From NCBI RefSeq assembly GCF_008831265.1, contig NZ_VTTH01000002.1, positions 682,001 to 746,000 of the forward strand: a stretch of DNA of 64,000 nucleotides, in the 5' to 3' direction. Position numbers and translations under genes: made by a program. Under the pieces are notes generated by a model, which saw nothing but the letters and a program-made list of their open reading frames with translations, made no database searches and had not been told where the DNA came from. Each line of letters begins with the position of its first letter. The first letter of the stretch is position 1. The stretch comes from Lacisediminimonas profundi (lineage in GTDB: Bacteria; Pseudomonadota; Gammaproteobacteria; Burkholderiales; Burkholderiaceae_D). Of the stretch, positions 8,878 to 15,838 are shown in pieces.

Positions 8878-9494
8878 AACTCCTGTTCGACCTGCTGCCC
8901 GTCATCCTGTTTTTTGCGATGTTCAAATGGGGCGAGGCAAACCCCGACGCCGCCCAACAACTGGCCAGCCACTACCTTTCCGGCCTGGTTGCCGGCGGCT
9001 CGGTATCGCTGGCGCAGGCGCCGATCCTGCTCGCCACCTCGATCGCCATACTGGCCACCCTGTTCCAGATTGGCATTCAACTCTCGCGCAGGAAGAAAGT
9101 TGACACCATGCTGTGGGTATCGCTCGCGATCATTACCGTGTTCGGCGGCGCCACCATCTATTTCAACAACGAGTCGTTCATCAAATGGAAGCCGACCGTG
9201 CTGTACTGGTGTTTCGCTGCGGCCCTGCTGGTGGCCCGCTTTGCGATGCAGCGCAATCTGATCCGCAGCATGATGGGCAAGCAGATGACGCTGCCCGAGC
9301 CGCTGTGGGACAAGCTCAACCTGGCCTGGGTCATGTTCTTCCTGGCGATGGGCGTTGTGAACCTGTTCGTCGCGTTCAACTTCACGACCGCGACCTGGGT
9401 CAGCTTCAAGCTGTTCGGATTCATGGGACTGATGATCGCATTCGTGATCGCCCAGACCATGGTGCTGTCGAAGCACATGAAGGATCCGGGATGA
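8874..9494 (+). CDS. yciB: Inner-membrane septation/intracellular septation protein A (YciB)
   Basis: Multi-pass inner-membrane protein of 206 residues and about five hydrophobic helices. Family hallmarks are the N-terminal [18 protein letters not shown], the [19 protein letters not shown] loop around residues 83-101, and [12 protein letters not shown]. YciB homologues are implicated in envelope integrity and normal septation. The start at 8874 is set by the ATGA overlap with msrB. Its stop overlaps the next gene in the same way, so msrB, yciB and the bolA-like gene are translationally coupled. Confidence 0.94.
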   Translation: MKLLFDLLPVILFFAMFKWGEANPDAAQQLASHYLSGLVAGGSVSLAQAPILLATSIAILATLFQIGIQLSRRKKVDTMLWVSLAIITVFGGATIYFNNESFIKWKPTVLYWCFAAALLVARFAMQRNLIRSMMGKQMTLPEPLWDKLNLAWVMFFLAMGVVNLFVAFNFTTATWVSFKLFGFMGLMIAFVIAQTMVLSKHMKDPG

Positions 9495-9775
9495 ACGACC
9501 GTGTCGAACGGATCCGGGCCCGGCTGGAACAGGAGCTTGCGCCGCTGTCCTGCGAGGTCGATGACGACTCCGCGCTGCATGCAGGTCATGCCGGCGCAGC
9601 TTCCGGCGCCGGCCACTATCGGGTGCGCATTGTTGCCGATGCTTTCGCAGGCAAGAGCAGGCTCGCCCGGCACCGGCTGGTGTATGATTGCCTCCACGAT
9701 CTGATGCACGCTGACATACACGCTCTCGCCATCATCGCCCTGGCACCGTCCGAAGCGACCGACGGCTCGCCATGA
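9491..9775 (+). CDS. BolA family protein
   Basis: Small cytoplasmic protein of 94 residues with the BolA fold. BolA proteins partner with monothiol glutaredoxins in Fe-S handling or act as transcription factors. Diagnostic segments are [20 protein letters not shown] (residues 42-61), then [11 protein letters not shown] and the [11 protein letters not shown] end. The ATG at 9491 overlaps the yciB stop (ATGA). yciB-bolA-parvulin is a familiar order in betaproteobacteria. Which BolA subgroup it belongs to cannot be decided by eye. Confidence 0.9.
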   Translation: MNDRVERIRARLEQELAPLSCEVDDDSALHAGHAGAASGAGHYRVRIVADAFAGKSRLARHRLVYDCLHDLMHADIHALAIIALAPSEATDGSP

Positions 9776-9830
9776 CAGCACATTGCCATACTGCAAAACT
9801 TCCTTTCAACTTTCCCACAGGAATATAACA

Positions 9831-10607
9831 ATGATGTTCAAACCCGCTCGCCTGCTGGTCGTGCTGCTTGCCAGCCTGGCCCTCCCCGCTGTTGCGCAAA
9901 ATCTTGCCGTAGTGAACGGCAAGGCTGTTCCTTCCTCGCGCGCTGATGCGCTGATCAAACAGATGGCAAGCCAGGGGCAGCAGGATTCACCCCAGCTGCG
10001 CGCAATGGTCAAGGAAGAGCTGATCAACCGCGAAATCATGATGCAGGAAGCTGACAAGCTTGGGCTGACCAATTCGCCCGAAGTGAAGAGCCAGGTCGAC
10101 ATGGCCAGGCAATCGATCGTGATCCGCGCGCTGGTTGCCGATCACCTGAAGAAAAACCCGGTCAAGGACGCCGACATCAAGGCCGAGTATGACAAGTACA
10201 AGTCGCAGGCTGGCGACAAGGAATACCATGCCCGCCACATCCTGGTCGAAAAGGAAGACGATGCCAAGGCAATCATCGCCAAGCTGAAGGGCGGCGCCAA
10301 GTTTGAAGAACTGGCCAAGCAATCGAAAGATCCGGGCTCCGCATCGAACGGCGGCGACCTCGACTGGGCTTCCCCGGGCAACTTCGTCAAGCCATTCTCT
10401 GACGCGATGGTAGCGCTGCAAAAAGGCCAGGTCACCGAGACACCGGTAAAAACCCAGTTCGGCTACCACGTCATCAAACTGGAAGACGTGCGCGCTGCCA
10501 AGATCCCGGCCCTGGAAGAAGTGAAGCCGCAGATCGCCGAGCAGTTGCAGCAGCAGCGCCTGCAGGCCTACCAGCAGGAACTGAAGAAGAAGGCGAAGGT
10601 CCAGTAA
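9831..10607 (+). CDS. Periplasmic peptidyl-prolyl cis-trans isomerase, parvulin type
   Basis: Exported foldase of 258 residues. A signal peptide covers residues 1-22 (ending AVAQ/N) without a lipobox cysteine, so a soluble periplasmic protein is expected. An N-terminal SurA/PrsA-like helical region (about 25-130) precedes the PpiC rotamase domain (about 137-230) with YHARHILVE, GSASNGGDLDW and FGYHVIKLED. A basic helical tail ends KKKAKVQ. The ATG at 9831 has an AGGA sequence nine bases upstream; an adjacent ATG follows at 9834. It is last in the selO-msrB-yciB-bolA run and is followed by a strong terminator. It likely helps outer-membrane protein folding. Confidence 0.93.
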   Translation: MMFKPARLLVVLLASLALPAVAQNLAVVNGKAVPSSRADALIKQMASQGQQDSPQLRAMVKEELINREIMMQEADKLGLTNSPEVKSQVDMARQSIVIRALVADHLKKNPVKDADIKAEYDKYKSQAGDKEYHARHILVEKEDDAKAIIAKLKGGAKFEELAKQSKDPGSASNGGDLDWASPGNFVKPFSDAMVALQKGQVTETPVKTQFGYHVIKLEDVRAAKIPALEEVKPQIAEQLQQQRLQAYQQELKKKAKVQ

Positions 10608-10660
10608 GCAGTTGTACTGGGCTTTTCGGGTTTTCCCGATTCGTCCCTGGCCTTCCAGAA

Positions 10661-10686
10661 AACGCCCCGCGAGGGGCGTTTTTTTT
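10661..10686 (+). terminator. Intrinsic terminator after the parvulin gene
   Basis: A perfect 8-bp stem (AACGCCCC with GGGGCGTT) closes a GCGA tetraloop and runs into a T-tract (eight T in a row counting the stem end). It lies 53 bases after the parvulin stop. On the other strand the stem is followed by four T, so it may also act weakly for the converging gene that ends at 10711. Confidence 0.92.
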
Positions 10687-10710
10687 GAGCGCGGCGCGCC
10701 CGCGACTGCA

Positions 10711-12000
10711 CTACCAGCCGGAGGCGGATTGCGGCACCAGCCGGTTGGTTTCCGGATCCATCGCTGCCCACACCGGCAGTTCAGCCGTCTTGCTGATGGA
10801 GAAATCGGAACTGGCATCATCAGCGCCATGGAAACCGGCGTAGTCCAGCCCTGCGTCCCCTGTTCCCTCGACCGCGTGGAACGAGTCGGCAAACCCGGGA
10901 AGCGACGCCGTTGACACGATACGCAGATCATCCTGCGAACTGCCGTCGTCCACGGCGACGAGGTCAAACGCACGCGATACCGACGGCGATGCCATCCCGT
11001 GAGCAACCACGACCACAATCTCGTCCACGTCCGTTGTGACCGGTCCGGAATAGCCTGCGTCTGCCGGTGCCGGCGCGCTTGTCCCCGGGGCCGCCATATC
11101 CACGCCGGTTCCGAGCCGGATCGACAGCGCTTGGGCGTCGCTTGCGCCCGGGTTCGGGTTGGCGCTCACAATCACGACCCTTTCCTGTTCCAGGCCAGAC
11201 GGCGCGGCAAGCTGCTCCATTGCAGCCACCGGCTCAGCCGTCATGTCCGGCGCCGCCGCCTGTTGCCGCTTGGGGGTTTCCATCGTGCTGATCCCGGATT
11301 CAGCCCGCGCCTTGCTCGCGATCGGCGCGACTTCGCGGGCGCCGGGCGCGCTTCGATTGCCATAGGCTGCGCTGTCGGCCCGGGCCAGGCCGAGGAAATC
11401 ATCCGGAAGCGGCTGCTGCATCACCTGCAAAGCCAGGAACTGCGCGGCTGCCGACTGCGGGCGCGAAGACTCGCCGGCAAGACTTTCCATCCGTTTTGTG
11501 CCGAGCGCTGCCGTTTCCGGCAGCGGATCGGAACCAAGGACCACAATGCCCGCAGCCTTTGAAGACGCCGCAGCTTTCGCCACATAGCTCTGCGCGTCGG
11601 GCACCAGCGCGGCAGCGCGTTGAGCGGCATAGGATGGACGGGCACCGCTCCGTTTGGCGATCGGTGCCGGCATTGGCGGCGCTTCCGCCAGTTCCAGGAA
11701 GGATGGCACCGCGCTGATCCCGAGAAACTGGTCGCTCGCCAAGGGCGGCTCTTCCGGAAAGGCGTCCCGCAGTGCCGTGCGCATCTGCGTCGGCACCGGT
11801 TCACTCCCGGCCCTGGGTACCACTGCCGCTGCCGGCTTCGGTCCACTGATGAATGGTGCACTCGCCGCCCCTGCAATGCTGACCGCAAAAAGTCCGAACA
11901 GGGATTTTTTCGACTGCAGCATCAGGTGCTGCAACATCGCGGGCCTGGCAAGGGTATGCGCCGTGGCGACAGGTGCGGAAGCATCGGGATTCTGGCTCAT
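10711..12000 (-). CDS. Hypothetical membrane-anchored, Ala/Pro/Ser-rich protein
   Basis: I do not recognise this 429-residue protein. From the ATG at 12000 (GAGAG seven bases upstream) a short polar head is followed by one hydrophobic segment at about residues 33-52 (SLFGLFAVSIAGAASAPFIS), so it may be anchored in the inner membrane or exported. The rest is low in cysteine and rich in Ala, Ser, Pro and Gln, which suggests a largely disordered chain. Short valine-rich strands occur (for example VDEIVVVVAHG). The frame is open upstream to 12123, giving 41 extra residues without family support. It converges on the parvulin gene. Codon use looks like its neighbours, so it is probably real. Confidence 0.6.
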   Translation of the reverse strand: MSQNPDASAPVATAHTLARPAMLQHLMLQSKKSLFGLFAVSIAGAASAPFISGPKPAAAVVPRAGSEPVPTQMRTALRDAFPEEPPLASDQFLGISAVPSFLELAEAPPMPAPIAKRSGARPSYAAQRAAALVPDAQSYVAKAAASSKAAGIVVLGSDPLPETAALGTKRMESLAGESSRPQSAAAQFLALQVMQQPLPDDFLGLARADSAAYGNRSAPGAREVAPIASKARAESGISTMETPKRQQAAAPDMTAEPVAAMEQLAAPSGLEQERVVIVSANPNPGASDAQALSIRLGTGVDMAAPGTSAPAPADAGYSGPVTTDVDEIVVVVAHGMASPSVSRAFDLVAVDDGSSQDDLRIVSTASLPGFADSFHAVEGTGDAGLDYAGFHGADDASSDFSISKTAELPVWAAMDPETNRLVPQSASGW

Positions 12001-12137
12001 GGTGCGCTCTCGGTGGATGCTGGAACTGGTTGCCGCCTTACATGACATGACGCCAATAACGCCAAGCAACACCAGGCAACGCGGGCAATTTGAAGGCGGC
12101 TTTGCGCTACTGTGGTAGTGCACCCCGCTATCGTCAG

Positions 12138-12163
12138 CAATTATTAGTCAGACCTAATAATTG
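12138..12163. promoter_or_regulatory. AT-rich 26-bp inverted repeat, possible operator
   Basis: CAATTATTAG and CTAATAATTG are perfect 10-bp arms around a 6-base centre (TCAGAC). It stands out as AT-rich in GC-rich surroundings. It lies between the histidine-kinase gene (ends 12237) and the hypothetical gene (starts 12000). The GT-N3-AC core read on the minus strand resembles operators of GntR/FadR-subfamily regulators. It could be an operator for the hypothetical gene. Confidence 0.45.
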
Positions 12164-12236
12164 GCTGCGGGCGCCTTAACCAAGCACGGTTTTGTGAGTA
12201 GCGGGAGGAGCGCTGTTGAAAGGTGTCGTCGCGGGG

Positions 12237-14096
12237 TCAGCCAGCACTGCGATGCGCGGAACAGGCGCTCAGAACATCGCTGATATCGGCGAACTTCACC
12301 GGCTTGGCACAGACCCGGTCGAAGCCGGCCGCCATCGCCTGTTCGCGGCCCTCCGCGCTGGTGTGGCCGGAGACGGCAACCAGCGGAATATGGGCGAGCT
12401 GCGCATCAGCCCGCACGGCGCGAGCGAAATCGAAGCCGTTCATGTCGCCCGGCAATCCAATGTCGCAAAAAATCAGTTCAGGCAGCCGCTCGTGCGCCAG
12501 CTTCAGTCCGGAGCGAGCATCCGGGGTACTGTCCAGATCGCAGCCCATGATCTCCAGCATGTGCCGGAACAGCTGGGCAAAGTCCTTGTTGTCTTCGATC
12601 ACCAATACGCGCATGCGGGAAACCGGCCGCGCCGGCAATTTCTTTTCCGGCTTGCCGTTCGCATCCTGCGAGACAAGCGGCAGGCGCAGCGTAAACGTCG
12701 CGCCCTTGCCCGGGCCGGCGCTTACTGCTTCGAGGGCGCCATCTTGCAGCACGGTGATCATGCGGGCGATCGTAAGGCCGATACCCAGCCCGCTGGTCTT
12801 CGGCAGCGACTCCGGCGCGGCTTGGGCGTAGGGCTCGAATATGGCGTGCGCATGCTCAGGGGAAAAGCCGCTGCCGTCGTCGCGAAAATGGATGGACAGC
12901 GACTTGGGACCGGCCTGGGTCTCGATCTGCAGGTTGCCGGGAGAACGGGCGAACTTGCTGGCATTGGACAGGATCTGTTCGAACACCTGGGCCAGACGGG
13001 CACGGTCGGCCATCACATAGACACGACGGTCGGCCGGGGTGTGCGTCAGGGTAAGTCCCTGTTCCGCGAACTTCGACTCGTATTGGCGCAGCACCCCCGC
13101 CAGCAAGTCATCCGCAACCAGCGGCACCTTGGTCATCGGCACCTTGCCGAAAACCAGGCTGGACATCTCCACCAGGTTATCGAGCATCTGGCTCAATGAG
13201 CGGGTCTGGCGATGAAGTATGCTGCTGGCGTTGCGCAGGCGTTCGTCTCCGACGCCAACCACCTGGAACATGTCGGAGACCGCACTGATGGCAGCGACCG
13301 GATTGCGTAGTTCATGGCCAAGCATGCCGAGGAACCTGTCGCGCTGGCGGTCGCGGTTCTCGATATTGGCCAGCCGTGCGTCCAGCAGTTGCGCGACCTC
13401 CGGTTCGCGCTTCAGCAGCGCCGCCACATCCTCGTCGACCGCAAGCTCAGGATGGGCATGGACCCACTGGCGCTCCGCCTGGAAACCGGAAATCAGGAGC
13501 AGTATCTGCTCCGCCCGCGCCGAACCGAGTGCCTGGACCAGCAATCGACGCAGCAAGGCGGCGTCCCCCTGAGCCAGGAACAGGCTACCGGCAATGGTGA
13601 ATACCGATTGTTCGAGCGGGGAACCGGACAAGGGGATCTTTGCCCGTTCAGGAGAAATGGCACCGAGCAGCTCGGTTGCGCTCCTGATTTCGTCGTAACC
13701 AGGCGGCGGCATTTGCAACAGGTCGATCAACTGGGAGGTGCTGGCTGATACCGTGCTGCCTGATACCGCGCTGGCCGATCCCGAGCTGTCCAGGATCCGT
13801 CCGGTACCGCATAGCCAGGCGGCGTGACGCGCCGCGCAATAGCGATTGCCGGACAACAGGCTCAGGTAGACCAGGAGGCGCTGGCTGAACCCGGTCGGAA
13901 GCCAGCTGTTGTCGAACCAACCGGCACGTGCGATCGTCCAGAGCGTGGAAACCGCCGCAAAAGTTTCGGGCGTCGGACGGTACAGGGCCGGCACCGACCC
14001 GAGCCTCTGTTCCACTTCCTGCGCGAACTGACTGATCAATTGTGGCGATGGCGGCATGACTTCAGGGGGGCGTTCGCAACGCGCAAAGATTAGCAT
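12237..14096 (-). CDS. Hybrid sensor histidine kinase/response regulator with AhpD-like N-terminal domain
   Basis: Cytoplasmic two-component protein of 619 residues without membrane helices. Residues about 25-215 resemble an AhpD/carboxymuconolactone-decarboxylase fold, with LSGNRYCAARHAAWL at 81-95. Only one cysteine (Cys87) of the AhpD CxxC pair is present; His91 is kept. A dimerisation/phosphoacceptor helix follows with His261 in GHELRNP, then an ATPase domain with N378 (LSNASKF), DDGSGF and GLGIGL (437-442). A receiver domain spans about 495-612 with phosphoacceptor Asp545 and Lys598. Start is uncertain: ATG at 14057 is an alternative to 14096. The likely signal is redox or peroxide, an inference from the N-terminal fold. 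Confidence 0.82.
   Translation of the reverse strand: MLIFARCERPPEVMPPSPQLISQFAQEVEQRLGSVPALYRPTPETFAAVSTLWTIARAGWFDNSWLPTGFSQRLLVYLSLLSGNRYCAARHAAWLCGTGRILDSSGSASAVSGSTVSASTSQLIDLLQMPPPGYDEIRSATELLGAISPERAKIPLSGSPLEQSVFTIAGSLFLAQGDAALLRRLLVQALGSARAEQILLLISGFQAERQWVHAHPELAVDEDVAALLKREPEVAQLLDARLANIENRDRQRDRFLGMLGHELRNPVAAISAVSDMFQVVGVGDERLRNASSILHRQTRSLSQMLDNLVEMSSLVFGKVPMTKVPLVADDLLAGVLRQYESKFAEQGLTLTHTPADRRVYVMADRARLAQVFEQILSNASKFARSPGNLQIETQAGPKSLSIHFRDDGSGFSPEHAHAIFEPYAQAAPESLPKTSGLGIGLTIARMITVLQDGALEAVSAGPGKGATFTLRLPLVSQDANGKPEKKLPARPVSRMRVLVIEDNKDFAQLFRHMLEIMGCDLDSTPDARSGLKLAHERLPELIFCDIGLPGDMNGFDFARAVRADAQLAHIPLVAVSGHTSAEGREQAMAAGFDRVCAKPVKFADISDVLSACSAHRSAG
13745..13789. repeat. Three imperfect 15-bp repeats inside the kinase gene
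   Basis: Units starting at 13745, 13760 and 13775 share the pattern CTGATACCGNGCTG. They encode a Ser/Ala/Gly/Val-rich insert at about residues 103-119 of the kinase, within the AhpD-like domain. The unit is a multiple of three, so copy changes keep the frame. Confidence 0.6.
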
Positions 14097-14133
14097 GAAA
14101 GGCGGCCGGTGTTTTTCTCCGCCTGAATGCGGT

Positions 14134-15009
14134 TCAGGCCTTGCTGTTTTCGTGCATCCGGATCAAGCCTTCCTGCGCCAGTGTGGCGACCAGCACGCCT
14201 TTCTGATCGTACACGTGCGCCAGCGTCAGCCCTCGCCCCCCGGATGCATTCGGACTTTCCATTTCGAAGCGCAGCCACTCGTCCATCCGGAACGGTCGAT
14301 GGAACCAGATGGCGTGATCCAGGCTGGCAATTTGCAGGCGCGGGTCGCCGACACGGATGCCATGGGGTTCGAGGGCGGTCCACAGCAGCCCGTAGTCGGA
14401 CATGTAGGCAAACAGCGCCTCGTGCATGCTGACGTCGTCGCCGATGTTGTATGGCGCACGCATCCACACCTGCTTGTGCGGCATGCCATCCTGACTGCTG
14501 AACAGGTCGCCGCCAGATGGCGCGCGGAAGTCGACCGGCACCGGCTCGAACGGGCGCGCCGACTGGGCAGCGCGCTGCTTCCAATCGGGCAGGCTCGATG
14601 GCAGCATCTCGGGATCGACCAGGGCCGGAACGGATTTCTGGTGCGAGTAACCCTCCTCCTCGACCTGGAACGACGCGGACATCACGAAGATGCGCCGGTC
14701 TTCCTGGAAGGCGACCACCCGCCGGGTGCTGAAACTCCCGCCGTCGCGCACTCGCTCAACCTCGTAAGTGATGGGCAGGCGGTGATTGCCACGCAGAAGG
14801 AACAGCGCATGCATCGAATGCGGCCGCCGGTTCTCCACGGTGGCAGTCGCCGCATACAGCGACTGCCCCAGCACCTGGCCGCCAAAGACGTTGGCACTGC
14901 CCATGTAATGGCTCTGCCCGACGTAGCGGTCATGGCCATCCGGCTTGAGGCGCAGGAGTTCGAGGATGGTGGCAGTGTTATAAAAACTGGGGTCGGCCAT
15001 GTTTGGCAT
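14134..15009 (-). CDS. tesB: Acyl-CoA thioesterase II (TesB)
   Basis: Hydrolyses medium- and long-chain acyl-CoA to free acid and CoA. The 291-residue length is normal for TesB and covers two hot-dog domains. Visible family motifs are VFGGQVLGQSLYAA, RDGGSFSTRRV, the catalytic aspartate in SLDHAIWFH, and the catalytic glutamine in ATLAQEGLIR near the C-terminus. Two close in-frame ATG codons (15009 and 15000) both have usable Shine-Dalgarno spacing. It lies just upstream of the histidine kinase gene on the same strand. It may supply acyl turnover for the fatty-acid operons of this region, but no operon link is visible. Confidence 0.94.
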   Translation of the reverse strand: MPNMADPSFYNTATILELLRLKPDGHDRYVGQSHYMGSANVFGGQVLGQSLYAATATVENRRPHSMHALFLLRGNHRLPITYEVERVRDGGSFSTRRVVAFQEDRRIFVMSASFQVEEEGYSHQKSVPALVDPEMLPSSLPDWKQRAAQSARPFEPVPVDFRAPSGGDLFSSQDGMPHKQVWMRAPYNIGDDVSMHEALFAYMSDYGLLWTALEPHGIRVGDPRLQIASLDHAIWFHRPFRMDEWLRFEMESPNASGGRGLTLAHVYDQKGVLVATLAQEGLIRMHENSKA

Positions 15010-15094
15010 TCCTGGTTCTCCCTGTAGGTTGTCATTTCACGCGTGCCGGCACGAGCGGCGCGCCAGCTGACATCATAAAGCCTGGTGCCGCCAT

Positions 15095-15838
15095 TCAACC
15101 GTCAATATGCGCAACCAGCGGCAAATGATCGGATGCCAGGCGGGCCAGCGCGCTCGCATGTACCTGCACGCTGACCAGGCGATGCCGCGGATGGATCCAG
15201 ATCCGGTCCAGCGCGAAGATCGGCAGCCGGGACGGAAAGGTCGGCGGCGCGGGGACCGCCTGGAAGTGAGAAACCAGCCAGCGCAAGGGCCGGCCCCACA
15301 TGAACCACTCGTTGACGTCGCCCATCAGGATGACCGGCATTTCCTCGGTGTCGAACACCTGCAGCAGCTTGCGGATCTGGGCGCGCCGCTCGGCCGGCCG
15401 CAAGCCGAGATGGGTGGCGATGATGCGCAGCATGCTTGCATGGCATTCAATGTCGGCGTCGAGCGCACCGCGCGGCTCCCTGCTGCCAAATGAAATGTCG
15501 ATCGCGCGCGTGGATCGGATCGGGTAGCGGCTCAGGATCGCATTGCCGTAGCTACGTCCTGAGATCATGCAGGTCGCGGCCGAAGCGGCGGCAAGGCCGG
15601 TGGCGTCTTGCAGCACATCGAGCGCATTGGCCATGTGAGCGCCACCCAGCGGCACTTCCTGCAGCGCGACGATGTCGGCATTGATTTCCTGTAGCACCCG
15701 GGCCACCCGCTCCGGCGCATACTCGCCATCGGCCCCGACCGCGCCATGGATATTCCAGGTCGCGATGACCAGCGGCCACGGGCTGCTGCTGGCCGACCCG
15801 GGCGCCGGTTCCGTCGCCAGGCTCATTGGCATCATCAT
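15095..15838 (-). CDS. Endonuclease/exonuclease/phosphatase family protein
   Basis: Metal-dependent hydrolase of the DNase I-like EEP fold, 247 residues. Motifs in order are IATWNIHGAVG, ALQEVPLG, YGNAILSRYPI, IIATHLGLRP, ILMGDVNEW and SDHLPLVAHI, which supply the metal ligands and catalytic histidines. The ATG at 15838 overlaps the stop of the phospholipase D gene as ATGA. In comparable bacterial gene pairs the EEP protein sits beside a PLD/cardiolipin-synthase-like enzyme, so a lipid or headgroup phosphodiester substrate is as likely as nucleic acid. No signal peptide is seen. Confidence 0.88.
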   Translation of the reverse strand: MMMPMSLATEPAPGSASSSPWPLVIATWNIHGAVGADGEYAPERVARVLQEINADIVALQEVPLGGAHMANALDVLQDATGLAAASAATCMISGRSYGNAILSRYPIRSTRAIDISFGSREPRGALDADIECHASMLRIIATHLGLRPAERRAQIRKLLQVFDTEEMPVILMGDVNEWFMWGRPLRWLVSHFQAVPAPPTFPSRLPIFALDRIWIHPRHRLVSVQVHASALARLASDHLPLVAHIDG

